Below the pieces are notes generated by a model, which saw only the letters and a program-made list of their open reading frames with translations, was not told the DNA's origin and made no database searches. 64,000 bases of DNA, taken from assembly GCA_026874595.1 (NCBI GenBank), contig CM049316.1:44715695-44779694 (forward strand), read 5' to 3'. Positions 35,090 to 47,133 of this stretch are shown piece after piece; the first letter of the stretch is position 1, and the number at the start of each line of letters is the position of its first letter. The translations under genes and the position numbers were made by a program. This DNA comes from Sipunculus nudus (lineage: Eukaryota > Annelida > Sipuncula > Golfingiida > Sipunculidae).

Positions 35090-36047
35090 TGAAATTTTTT
35101 ATATTGCCGTGCTGTCAAATACATCCTTACCCGAAGACGGGAATCGCAGTAAATACAAATGCACAGCATGTTATTCAGAGAGATTATCTTTAATAAAAGT
35201 AAGATGGATATAAAATTTTATGCATAAATAACGACAACTGTTATACATCAAACCACCTACACGTTAAGTGTCATTTAACCAGGATGAACGTCACGCCAAG
35301 TCGGAACCAACACGGGACCACTTCATGTTTTAAATTAGCGCTTTAAGAGCCATGAAGCATTTCCATATATGCCTGATATTACAATAAATATCAAGAATCA
35401 ATATATAAATGTGATCATTTTTTTAAATATAATAACAAAAACATATTTTTCAGTAAATATGTCAGTGCTTATTGCTTAAAAATAGGGTCATACCCTGTGA
35501 CCATATTTCTATTAATAAATGCCTCATAATATACCTTTTGTGTCCTGAAAATGGGGGCACACCATTTCTTGCTTTATAAAAATGTGGTTAAATTACTGCG
35601 TTGCCTGTACTAGCCAAAATGATTTTGACGATGTTACCACGTGTTGCCATTATTTAAATAAATAATATTTTAAAAAATAAGGACAATAAATTTCATATCG
35701 GTGGGTGAACAGGAACGTCAACTTCAACATGTAAAAATAATTTCATTAAAATGATGTAACACTTTTAAAAATCACGAAACATGGGTCCGCAAAATGGCAG
35801 GTTTACCAAAATAAAAGTTATAAAGACGAAATCAGTTTTGATGCCACAACATTTATTCTAAAAATGACAGATAAAAAATAAAATCAATGTCCCAACTATG
35901 TATAATTACTGACATTTTTGCTCTTTGTGAATAAATTAATCTGTATCATGTACCCAAGAATGAACAACAATTGTTTTTTTTTTAACTCCAAACATACCTT
36001 CATGAACGCAAATATCGGTCTATCAAACAAACAGGGTTTTACAGCTG

Positions 36048-36094
<47 letters not shown>

Positions 36095-36670
36095 AACTAT
36101 AGACTGTATCAGTTAACTCTATTACCAGCCAGACAGACTGACATCTCATGCTAATCAAAGCAGCAGTACAAAAATTATCGTTACGCCTTTATATAAAACA
36201 TGACGTGAAATTTCACAAAATACAAGGTAGAAATTAATACCTTATTAAACAAGAAATTACCATTTTTCAAGACCAATGATAATTTTCTGGACATCTTAAC
36301 GGACGTCCTGTTAACTTTGTACCTTACTTCTTCAAACATAACATTGCATCCCTTAATAGAACGATCCATTTCAACAAATAATATTCAGATAGGAAAATTT
36401 TATATGCACAGTTAAGGAAGGATTAAGTCAATTAAGTAATTACATCCATCCTAAGTAAACAGATGAGTTAGTAGGTTCACAAAAAAACTAAGAGCACACT
36501 AAAACACCGACTGTGAAAGATTACATAATAAAACAATCCATCAATAGTTAACAACAGGATGAAACACATAAACCATCTTTTCCTTCTTTACTTTTAGTTA
36601 GAGGCTAGATCTGTTTTAGTATGCCGAGTTTATTACAAGAGCAACCTGAGCTGAACTAGAACTATATATT
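35090..36670. other. AT-rich DNA, no gene seen
   Basis: Apart from an (AT)n tract at about 36056-36092, nothing is recognised here. Confidence 0.5.
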
Positions 36671-36673
36671 TTC

Positions 36674-36879
36674 CAGGCGCGGATCCGGGGGGGGGGGGTC
36701 GAGACTGCTCTCAACCGACGACCTTTTTTTAGACAAATCTTATGCATGACGGAGGATTTTTATGGGTCGAGACCCCCCCCCCCCCCCCCCCCCGCTCTCA
36801 ACCAATGACCTTTTTTAGACACTTTTTATGCATGGCACCCGTTGACCCCTCCCTGCAAAAAATCCTGGATCTGTGCCTG
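36674..36879. mobile_element. CAG-GCGGATCC MITE with 6-bp flanking repeat
   Basis: Begins CAGGCGCGGATCCGGG and ends CCTGGATCTGTGCCTG, an imperfect inverted repeat. It is flanked by ATTTTC on the left (36668-36673) and right (36880-36885). Contains a G-tract and a C-tract in inverse relation. About 206 bp, non-coding. Related to 49202-49411. Confidence 0.75.
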
Positions 36880-36999
36880 ATTTTCATAATGGCATTTCAG
36901 ATAACCTCCAGTATCGAATACATTGTTCGTTTGGCGTTACCTTAACCCTCCCCGAAGAGGAAAATGTATTACCTCGAAAACCTGGCGAACCTATAAAGG

Positions 37000-37215
37000 G
37001 TTTGTTTCCATGTGCGCGTATATGCGTATGTGCGTATATGCGTGAAACAGGCGTGTCTCCATGTTTGCGTATATGCGTGAACTGGCAGACGGATATATTT
37101 GAACAGTGGATAGACGTCATTTTACTCCGAACCCCTGAGTTCACGCAGACCTTGTGCGTGAAACGCATATGCGCATACACGCATATACACTGACGGACAC
37201 ATGGAAACACTCCAG
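37000..37215. repeat. Foldback-like element with TCCATGTG ends
   Basis: Starts 'gtttccatgtgcgcgtatat' and ends 'catatacactg' plus 'acacatggaaac', inverse to the start. Internal GCGTATATGCGT palindromes give open frames on both strands (36873-37193, 36884-37210), which are repeat artefacts. Related to 16728-17036. Confidence 0.6.
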
Positions 37216-37474
37216 TTACAATTCATATGAGCGATGTTTCAAGCATATATACGCGCACACTGAAACATAGATACGTTGGTCATCCCCGGCAGTTCGATAC
37301 TTTACACCTGATAAGATAAATGAGTATACATAAAGAAATGGTCAGTATGAACTAAATCCATCACACACGTATTCAAATGTATGAAATATTAAGCTGAATA
37401 TGGTGAAAATGCTACAAATATCAATATAAATTCACCACGAGAAAATTAGATAATTGGCAGCCATCTGTACAACT

Positions 37475-37477
<3 letters not shown>

Positions 37478-37542
<65 letters not shown>
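37478..37542. repeat. (AT)n microsatellite
   Basis: About 32 AT units. Followed at 37710-37800 by a mixed AT/ATAC-rich stretch that produces an open frame of tyrosine and isoleucine. Confidence 0.95.
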
Positions 37543-37544
<2 letters not shown>

Positions 37545-38274
37545 TACAACCACATCGACTTAGCGACCAACCCAAAAACAACGTCTCTTTTTTCGGGTCC
37601 CGATTCTTTGTTTTGCTTTTTTTATAAGACCTCACTTAGATAACCACCTCGAAAATATCACCACTGTATTGAGGTCCTGATGGTGGTCGTAATTTCGAGG
37701 TTTATATTATACATACGTATATATATATATACATATATATATATATGAATATGCATATACATATATGTATATACATATACATATATTTGTATATACATAT
37801 ACAAACATAAGTTACAAATACATAAAATTGTGTTTTCGAATGTATTCGAGTACTGAACACGAATACCCCATGTTTGGTACATATATATCAAGTAATCACC
37901 CCATGTCTGATTGTGTGTATATCGTTCATTGAAATACCACGCCAATCTGAAACGTCACATTCCCAAAATGTTTTGAGATCGGGGCGCTTATTAAAGTAAA
38001 TAAAGTATTTGCGTATATAACATTTTTGAGTAGTTGTATATCTACATAAACCAAGAGTTTACGGTCATGGTTAAAACGTTTATGACTATGTTCAAGCATA
38101 TATAAGGTGATTAAGTAAGTTATTACAGATTGAGCAGTTCAATGAATTACTGAAATCGTGTATGTAGTGATTTTTTAAAGCCTTGGTTCCGACTGGACGC
38201 ACGAATTTTGGGATCATACGTCTCCTCCGAATTTTGGATGACATGGAGGCCGTGGAGGTAGAGAAAAAGTCTTG

Positions 38275-38366
38275 GTCACACTCGGGTTACGGGTTCCTAC
38301 GGCCTGTTTGCAGTGGCGTCAATTTTTCTTCAAGGGTGGGGGGGGGGATGAAACACCAACACGCGT

Positions 38367-38409
<43 letters not shown>

Positions 38410-39375
38410 CTTTGTATTGTCTGTATGAAAAATTTCAAATACAATACAATTAAGTATAAGGTTTTAGAAAATAAGGTGTTTCCAGTATTTGTTAAATCTT
38501 AATCAGGTTAAGATATATAATATTTCATAATAAACTCATAAATGTAACCAAAGTCTTAGTCAAAGTCAAAGTTTTAGTTTTAAATATATTTCATTTCCAA
38601 TATATAAATATTATTCTCTGAATATCATGGAGGGGGATGATTACATTGACCATCCCCCCCCCCCCCCCCCAATGACGCCTCTGCCTGTTTGCGTCCAAAT
38701 TTTGTGCAGAATCTCACGTGCCACGCAAGTCTGTTTTGCAAAATTTCGATGTGGCATACAGCCCGTAATGCCGAGTTCACATATACACCGGTCGCCGTAC
38801 GATTTTTTCAACCCGCCGGCTTGCCGTGAGTTTTCGGGACCATACGGTCACCGTGTTTTTTTTTTCATCCCACGCTGTTTGCACTCGCATAGTCTACGGC
38901 GACCGTACGGTGACATCGAAATTGGTTGGTAAGCACTTAGAAGGAGGATGTTGGACATCTCGTTCTCAGCAGGCAAGCGGCACTTGCCCCCTCATTGCGT
39001 GAGACGTGCGTCTTAGAGCACAGAATTTCTCATCATGGTACCTTAAAAATGCACACGTCTCACACGCGAACTCCTTGCGGGTGGAGCAAGTTACACTTGC
39101 CGCCTCGTTGTTCGTTGAGATTTCGTAATTTTTTTATAAACATTCCCAACATCCTCCGCACGTGCTTACGGGCTGCCTACGACCTGGGAATTTCGCAAGA
39201 ACGGACCTGCGTATACGCTCCCGAGGCAGCGGAGATCTTGCGCTTCTAAAGAAGCCTACGATATAGGTAGTTGGCCTATCGGTAAAGCACTGAGAAAAGA
39301 GCGTAGGACTTGCAAGGCATGTGAGACTGGACAAAATTTAGACGCAAACGGTCGGGGCCGGTTGTGAGCTAGACT
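38275..39375. mobile_element. MITE abutting the GPCR gene, with a nested insertion
   Basis: GTTTGCGTC followed by AAATTTTGT and CTCAC is found at about 38687-38735, and its inverse at about 39300-39349 ('gcaaggcatgtgagact', 'acaaaatttagacgcaaac'). Allowing for the element inserted at 38311-38683, the left end continues back to about 38275 and the right end to about 39375, though these outer borders are soft. It contains CGTACGGTCACCG palindromes. No coding capacity. Its right end lies within roughly 10-35 bases of the receptor's stop codon. Confidence 0.65.
38311..38683. mobile_element. hAT-like MITE, 373 bp, with exact 8-bp target duplication
   Basis: Begins CAGTGGCGTCA and ends TGACGCCTCTG. 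It is flanked by CCTGTTTG at 38303-38310 and CCTGTTTG at 38684-38691. CAG...CTG termini with an 8-bp duplication match the hAT superfamily. Near the ends are a G-tract (38338-38348) and a C-tract (38655-38670); inside is (CA)n at 38369-38397. No transposase. It sits inside the left TIR of the larger MITE, so it is the younger insertion. Confidence 0.85.
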
Positions 39376-39383
39376 TTACCAAA

Positions 39384-41198
39384 CTAACGGCATTTAAACA
39401 TGAGCAACAATTCCTTCCTCATGACATTACTTGTAAATGTGTAAATTAAACATGGGCATATTCTATACACAGCTGGAAATAAAGCTGCAATCATATGGGA
39501 AGGGGAAAATGACCTTCCGGTAAGGTATATGTCTAGCAATGTACCCATTATCGGAGAGTTACATAGAATATTCATCATGTTTAACACGAAGGCAGTGACC
39601 TTAAATCGGGTAAGTGCGTTATTCAGCCTCTCGTCAGATTTTCCCGTCAGAGTGAGCCTATTTCTCCTGGCCTTAATTAGCCCAATAATAGTACCCAAGT
39701 TTGATATAATTGAGAAGATAATGGCGCATGCAGGGTACACAAATGCCATCATGCGGAACACATCCTCGCTGGTACAACGATCAAGGGCGAGTTCAACACA
39801 TGTAAATATTACAGCGTGGATTGTTACGAATGATATAATAGTTATCAAAACGCTCATCAGCACCCTTCTAGGTGACCAAATGATAGCGGCCCTCATTGGG
39901 AATACGATAGAACCCATCTGCATCACTGAAATGCCCACGATCATTGCACGTGACACTGCGAGAAGGATGCTTAAACAATAATTCTGAACTACGCAAGCCC
40001 CTTTTAGTGAGCTTATATAACCCTGGCCAAGTATAAACCGGATTATAATCCAGGTGTCTTGAAGACTGAATGTGACACACAAACAAAGAAAATAACAAGA
40101 GATTGCTTGTGAACGAATGTTTTTCCTGGAAACTACAGCGCTTCCTAAAAGGTTGAAAAATACGCTGAATGAACTGAGAACAGGTTTCCCGTATCTGAAG
40201 ATTAAAGACACAAGCGTTGGATCAACGAACCGTGGGTTGCCTGGCGACTGTGTTGACCATTGCTCTGGTAGGACATCTGGTGGCTGAGACAGGAACCCTT
40301 CTGTTGATGACGCATAACCCGCCATCTCGCCCGTCGGTTGGTTGCCCTGAGTGAGCATTTCTTTACTTGTGACGTTGTTTAAATTGGAACCATCGGAGAA
40401 ATAGCCCATGTTCAGTCTGAAAATATTTGAATGTAAAAGTGAATATTTTAATTAAGCTGTTTTCCGCATGGTGTCATTGTCTGGATTTATCTAAAGCGTT
40501 GTATTTGAAAATTGCTTCAACCTTGAATCATCAGCATTCATTGACAGAGTATAGTTTAATCAATATTGATTCAATATTGAAAGCTTGTCGAAAAATTTCG
40601 ATTGAATTGCTAATGGAACATCAACATTGTATCAATGTTGAAGCCTAGTTGATCATCAACCTAGAACCATCAGTGTCAAATCATCATTTATTTTGTGTTG
40701 TAAACGAGTTTAAAATATCTCAACCTCATTTTATTTGTTTTCAATATTGTAAAAATGTTGAGTGCCCACTGGGATTATAGCTGAATGTGAATCTTAATCT
40801 TAGACTTAAAATAATTCTTACATGAGATCTGAATAGGGTAGGTTGACAGACACACAAAAACACCCAATATAAAACTATCCCACATTGCACCCTTACGGGA
40901 GCATATAAAAAGTTTTTGCACCATTTGAAGAGAATCCCCTTTCCGAGCCCTCTCACGTATATGGCCTTTTTTTAGTGCCCTCCATATTCGAAAAATCCTC
41001 TATCCAACCTATTAGTATACACTAAAACACTGCCCACATTACGGGTGGTTAAGGGTGACATCCCTGACCAGAACTAAAAAATATATTAAAAAAATAATAA
41101 TTTATCTGGATTTATCTATAAACAATACGGAAAAGGTTGGCTCTCAAGCAGTACGCCCGGCAATCTTAACACCTCGGCTCAATTTGGTTGTCTCAAAC

Positions 41199-41267
<69 letters not shown>

Positions 41268-43285
41268 TTATGGCTATGGTAGATATTTTATGGTTATGGT
41301 AGAGCAAAGATTGGAGGATTGTACCTTACAGGTATGACATGCAGAAATTGAGTGAAATAGTAAATTTCAAGTTTTTAACTCAGTAAAATCACTTTTAGAA
41401 CCAGAAATATCAAGTGTACTTTTCACCAAATTTAAGATCTGTTATGCCAAAATTAGGCTAAGTGACTTTCCAATAGAAATGGAAATAGACAAACATAATA
41501 AAGTTCACCGTACTGAAAGATGGATGTAAATTTTGTATAACTATAAAGAAAAAGAAAAATTGTGCAAAGAAGAAAAGCATATATCGATTGAGTGTCAGGT
41601 TTATGAGTTTAAACGAATTAAGTTCATTCAGGAAAATTATAGAAAAACTAACCGACCATATAATTTGATTAACTTGCTTACAAGTATACTAAGCCCTCCG
41701 AAAGCAAGATTTAGCAATATTTTGAGATATGTAGCAAACGACAAATATTCGGAGATTGTTATATACAGTTAATGTATATGCGTAAACTGTTTTATTGATG
41801 AATATTCCTGATCATATGGGAAGTAATATTGTATATGTGTGAATTATTAACATGTTTATGATTCTATAAGGCCTGGTGACCCTTTCGTTATCAGAATAAA
41901 CTTTTTCTTTCTTAAAAAATTTAAACACCCAACCCCAAATTACGTATTTTGATTTTTTCGGTCGAAACTGGCCGGTTTTGAGCTCCAGTCACGCGATTAA
42001 TTCTTTAAAGAAATTAAATAATAAAAACGCTTTGTTATTAGGGGCTGTTGCCTGTTCATCAAAATAGTTCTGTTTTTCATATTGTCCCGTGATCCTATGA
42101 TTTTGTTCTTGTATTTTTAATAAAGCGGTTGAATATTTCCCGGGCTAATTTCTGAAATAAGTGCCTGCGTATACCTTTTTGGCCGTGAGAGCATGCTTCA
42201 TTTAATGGACATATAATTAACTGCGTGAAATAGTCAAGTGGTCCTATATCTACTAGATCTCTTGCCTTTTTTTTTGTCTGATATAAAAAAATAAACCTTA
42301 AGATATAAATCTTTACTCAAACCAACATTTAATTTAATTTAATTTTAAGTTTAAACTATAAATCTAAATAAATATCCAAATGCTAAGAATATCACTTTAA
42401 TTTTTCATACTTAAGGTAGCAGAACTGGCAAAAAAATCATTTCAAATGTTGTTTAAATTTCATATCAGGACCATGAAATATACATTATCTTTAATTTGGT
42501 ACAGTTTTCATTCTGATGGTTAGGCATATGTTTGACATTTTCATTTATTTACATATGATATTTTAACATTAGTTTTTTTTTTAATTTAAACAGTACTTTA
42601 TTTTAAGCACCTAGTAACAGCAAGCCACTTTTAGCAGGCCATAATTAAACTGCTTGACAAAATCGCGAAAGCGTTTTTTTTTTTTTGTTTTTTTTTGTTT
42701 TTTTTTTGCTTTATCATCTCTCTATGTACCTTTACACTGACATTTTAAATTTTGATTCAATAAAAATAAATTAATTTTATTTTTCAACAAGAAGACATTC
42801 AGTAGAGGAAAAACAAAAAAAAAACACTTTCGACATATTACATATATAGTTTAATATAAGTCCACTGAAAAAGGTGCTTAATGTTAGTCAGTGCTTAAAA
42901 TAGTGTACCTTTTTAAAGATTAATTTTTTTAATTGTTACAAAATCATGATAAAATATGTGAAAATTTAAAAAAAAAATGCATATCATGTGAGGGAACAGT
43001 GTGCCAGGTATAAATGATGTTTATTTATGGTTCTAATGTGAAAATAGAACAAAGCCATCCTTAATATATTATGGTGATACAGATTACCTCCAAAATTTAA
43101 TGCATTATCCTAACCCCTCATAAAATTTTATCAAATTCTGTTCTTTACTGTATCGACGCGTTGGGTTGTTAAAATACAAACAGAGAAACGAACTAAAGGG
43201 GGAAATATAAAACCTGGCCACCTGTATAATGAAAACATATAAAATAAGGTACTCACATGGAATCCAAGGAGTTGTTTGAAAACAT
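39384..43285 (-). CDS. Divergent rhodopsin-like GPCR, two exons, 353 aa
   Basis: The main exon 40416-39384 holds the whole 7TM core. A strong acceptor (attttcag) precedes it, and a small exon at 43285-43257 (ATG, then MFSNNSLDS, donor AT|GTGAGT) joins in frame across the split ATA codon, adding 12 residues. In main-exon numbering from its own ATG (40409), membrane spans are near 74-95, 101-125, 139-165, 182-205, 217-245, 268-294 and 303-325. Cys139 and Cys212 fit the TM3-ECL2 disulphide. The TM7 end ICPCLIYTFTSNVMRKEL resembles the class A NPxxY/helix-8 region, but N is replaced by C. The DRY motif is absent (VMQMGSIVFPMRA). N12-V-T is a glycosylation sequon. The ligand is unknown; it could be a peptide or chemosensory receptor. 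If the small exon is wrong, translation would start at 40409 (341 aa). Confidence 0.82.
40417..43256 (-). other. GPCR intron, no other gene seen
   Basis: About 2.8 kb, AT-rich. Holds an (AT)n tract at 41201-41262, a partial AGGCC-type MITE (41985-42186) and several T-tracts near 42675-42705. The open frame 41533-41772 lacks support. Confidence 0.5.
41985..42186. mobile_element. Partial AGGCC-type MITE
   Basis: Right end 'aagtgcctgcgtatacc' plus TTTTTTGGCC as in the family; body 'gatcctatgattttgttc' diverged; left TIR not recognisable. Confidence 0.45.
43257..43285 (-). CDS. Coding part of GPCR exon 1 (29 nt)
   Basis: ATG in a good context (gcgaccATG), nine codons, then AT|GTGAGT. It joins in frame to the acceptor at 40417-40418. 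NNS gives another possible glycosylation site. Upstream, the minus strand is GA-rich (gagaaagagagagagaccg), which would be 5' UTR. Confidence 0.6.
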
Positions 43286-43550
43286 GGTCGCTGAGTGTTG
43301 ACCCACCGGGCTACTTTACAAAGGAAACCTTCTGTTCTCGACCGAAAGTTCGGCAGGTTGTCAAAGTTTTCCCGTCTCTGCTTTCTGGCTGGCCTCTGGT
43401 GTTTTGCTTGTCGGTCTCTCTCTCTTTCTCCAACGTGTTTGTCTCCGCTTGCTTACTTTACTCCAAAGGATGCATGCTTGCCCTGATCTTAATATCACAC
43501 AGATCGAAATTTTTCATTGGTTGTTGAGACACTTGGCTTGCACGAAAGCT

Positions 43551-43830
43551 AAGGCCAAAAAAGGTTGGTTTCTCACGCACCGCGCGCTTCAATTTAAATC
43601 CGCGCATAATTTTTTTTTTTATTTTTATTTTCAGTAGATTTTACCAGTTTTTAGCTACAGCCCAATGTTTTGTCTAAAACAGAATAAATAAAAATTTAGA
43701 GAAAAATTGTTTGTTACGTGGTTTTACCTGTTTTAAAAAAAATTATATTATCAATTTTCTCCTGTTCATATGACATTTTTGTCGAAAATTTAAAATGAAA
43801 AGATAAAAAAGTCCCCCCGGCACTGACACC
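43551..43830. mobile_element. AGGCC-type MITE, right end lost
   Basis: Starts AAGGCCAAAAAAGGTTGGTT, with 'cgcaccgcgcgcttcaattt' as in the other copies and 'tgttcatatgacatttttg' further in. The right TIR is not found before about 43860. Confidence 0.6.
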
Positions 43831-44449
43831 TAGTCAAGGGTCTGCGGCCCTCCCACATTGTAATAAATACTACCGTTAAGTCCTGATAAATACTAAATGC
43901 GTTCGTGTACACTGTTTATCATAATCTGTCCCTGATGGCCGGTTGCGATAAAACTACGTTTTAAGTTGTACATGCTATTATGGTATGCATGCTAATATCT
44001 TATCTATATTTTATCTTATTGACGGTGGTGTCACTCAACCATTGTCACGAAACTCTTTCAGCACTGGAAACAATGCCACGTGTATCTTAAGGGGGTCTTT
44101 TCCAAGAGAAAATTGCGCCATCTCTCAGAAACTATGTAGTGTATCCAGCGCGGACCAGTTCCAACCCAAAATCGGGTTTGTTGTCAGTAATATCAAAGCT
44201 AGTGCAAGCTAGTATATTAAAATTCAAAAACATGTCCAACGCATAATCTGTATTGAAAATTTGATTTTCCTCATATTTATTTCCATGGTATTAGACATAT
44301 TATATACACCGGCCGGAATTTACTAAATGAAGGCAATTTGAACGTGTATATTTCCAGAGATTCCAATCTAGTTCGTCACTGCAACATCAGTTTCCCGTTG
44401 TTGATTAACTTTTTTAAAACATTCCTCATGTATACGTTTGTCGCACATA

Positions 44450-44820
44450 TTCCCAATACGTACCACTTATGCAAAAACCACACATATTTAATAAGGCCAG
44501 AGGTCACCAGGCGGCTGGTGGGGTCGTCGTGATAACTTGAGAGGAAAATTGTAATTAATGAATAAATAAATAAATACGATGGATTTTGATAAAACTCAAA
44601 GAAATATTAATCAATAAAATATGTCGAATAAGTTCTATATATTTCCAGGCAAATCCACACATATATTTAATGAGGTCAAAGGTCACCATTCAAAGGACTT
44701 TGGTGGCACCAGTGTGACTTACCCAAAAACTCATTATATATATTTATCTATAAAGTTTCCCACCTGAGCCAAATTCACGCATAGTTAATGAGATCAGAGG
44801 TCACCAGATACGCGACGGGC
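44450..44820. repeat. Three diverged units with a GAGGTCA core
   Basis: Units near 44480, 44655 and 44770 share 'ccacacatat.taatgaggtc' and 'aggtcacca'. The middle one holds a perfect AGGTCA-A-AGGTCA. No gene is seen between 43860 and 45270. Confidence 0.55.
44673..44685 (+). promoter_or_regulatory. Perfect DR1 nuclear-receptor-type motif (in a repeat)
   Basis: AGGTCA A AGGTCA, the consensus bound in other animals by HNF4, COUP-TF and RXR-type receptors. It lies in a diverged repeat, about 1.4 kb upstream of the GPCR start exon. The match is seen; any function is inference. Confidence 0.4.
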
Positions 44821-45273
44821 GTATTATGCATCCTTTGAGGTGCTCTTGTTGGTCAGGGGATGGCGGATATGGAATCGTAACCTCTCTAACAAAGGCGGCC
44901 CTAATTACAGTGAATAGCTCTGGTTAATAGTTTTCTTCACCTCAAATGGTATAGAATACATTAGATTAAAAACATCATGATGATCCAGATTATCTCAAAA
45001 AATGAACTGTGTCCTCCCACATTATACCCAAACCCTCTACAAACTCCACCAAAATCCTCACATAACTTTTGCGTAAAGTTGCTACCAGACAAACAAAAAC
45101 AAATAATGAACCATCAAAAATATAAACATGAAACCTCGCGGAGGTATGAAAAAAATGTTCATTACATAAAGTGAACATTTGCCAAATATGCCTATAATGA
45201 CTTCAGTTTAATTATTATATTTTATTTTTTTTGCTGAGACCTGTTTTTTTTTAAAGATTGTTGTTATATTGAT

Positions 45274-45495
45274 TCGGGACCTGGACAGCTCGGCCTTCTC
45301 CGCTCGCGACCCCGGTTCGATTCCCGGCGTGGCTGTGAGAGTGGTTGTAGTTGCCCGTCCAAGGCCGATGGTTTTCTCCGGGCCCGGTTTCCTCCACCAA
45401 TACCGTCTACCGAGCGCCAACATCCAAACCATTGAAAGTGCTTCGTATTAGTTATTAACTAGTTGTAAATTCCATGTAAAATAAATAAAGTTTAT
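45274..45495 (+). mobile_element. tRNA-derived SINE
   Basis: tRNA-like head with box B GGTTCGATTCC at 45314-45324, then a body with 'gatggttttctccgggcc' and 'cggtttcctccacc', a pattern shared by several invertebrate SINE families, and an A-rich tail (aaataaataaag) near 45480-45492. Box A is less clear. About 220 bp. Confidence 0.75.
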
Positions 45496-46709
45496 ATTAT
45501 ATCGATTCAGGCCAACTCATCAAACCACTTCTATGATGGAGGCCGCGCAAAAACGACTGCTATACACTAGGTGTAGCACCAGTCTTGTGTACGAGCTAAT
45601 AACGATTATACAATACCAGTGGACCTCACCCTTGCTGTATGAGTGACGTCTGCTTTTCCATATTTAATGAATTATAGTAAGTTTATATATTATGTTCTTA
45701 TTTTGTCACTCCTTTGATCAATCAAACAGTAACAATCCGCTTTTAGAAGTTTGAAATGGAGCTTCTCAAATAATATAGACATTCCAATTAGGGATTATAC
45801 AAACGCTCCCGCCGGACGCGTTCTTTGACAGATTAAATGAAGGAGTCATGATTGCTAAGTACAAACGTGTAAAATAACACGTAATGATACGTAATGCAAG
45901 TCATATCTTAGAGAAACAGTTAACGCACGGCCGCAGGAAATAATAGCCCTTCCTCATTCCGAGCGTATATTTGACGGTCGGGTGTTCATGGGAAGTCATG
46001 AGCCATGAATTCTTACTCATTGGGAGTGTAAATAATAGATATCGGTATAACGGCCCCGTTATATTCTGTTATTGTATATTCACTTTGCCCGAACTGGACT
46101 CAGAGGAACAGACAGACACTGGCTACTCCATTAATGATGTTAATGATTTGCAGAAAAGACAAGGTTTTTGACGTCAGTCTTTATGAACCGCATATTATTA
46201 TTTAACGCTACAAATATCATTTGTAAAATCTACAAATTCTTGAAATATTATTTTATTTAGGCTGCTAAAAAATAGGTATGACTTATTTGATTGTGTTTCT
46301 AAAAAGTATATATACGTATTTAAGAAATAAATGCACCATATACCAAATTCCGTATAGGTCTCTGCTTATTGCCTTCACCAGCAGGGTATGCATTCATCTG
46401 GTTTCGTGAATTTTTTTTGTGTATGTGTGTTTTTGTGTAATTATTCACAAGGTAACTCACGCAATCACGAACGGAATCTCATGAAAGTATCAGGGCAGTT
46501 CGGGAAAGCGTAAATGAAGAATAGATAAGATTTTGGTGGGTATCTGGCACATGATCCAGATTCAGAGAAGGCATCATAGAATATTAATAAAATAAATGTA
46601 AAGTCACTTATGTAAGATTGAATCTTGGAATATGGGCCCCAAAATAGGTTGCCCCCCCCCACCCGACATGGCGGAGGTTATAATTCCATTGAATATATAT
46701 TTATATACT

Positions 46710-46760
<51 letters not shown>

Positions 46761-47060
46761 GTTTACTTACATAACGGTCCGTTTCGCTACCCTGGGTTCC
46801 ACGCCTCCGTTCATGGTGGCGATCGTCAGGCGAGTGAACCTTAGTGTCTTGTGCGGTATTGGTGTGATATCCCTTTCTGCGGTGCTGTCGTTTTAATTGG
46901 GCGTGTTGTGGTGGCATTTGGGGATTTTTTCTGATCTTTGGTTGAGGCAATTGTTTTTGTTCGTGACTATTATTAATTATAATAAAACTGTTGATATGCT
47001 CCCTTCACCGGTCTAACACTATGCTCTCAAGAACAAATAGGATCGAGCACTTTAGCTGGA

Positions 47061-47133
<73 letters not shown>

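Noticed and set aside
36873-37210. Two opposite genes of about 106 codons
   Set aside because: Both arise from a palindromic GCGTATATGCGT repeat.
39529-39981. 150-codon plus-strand gene
   Set aside because: Antisense shadow of the GPCR exon.
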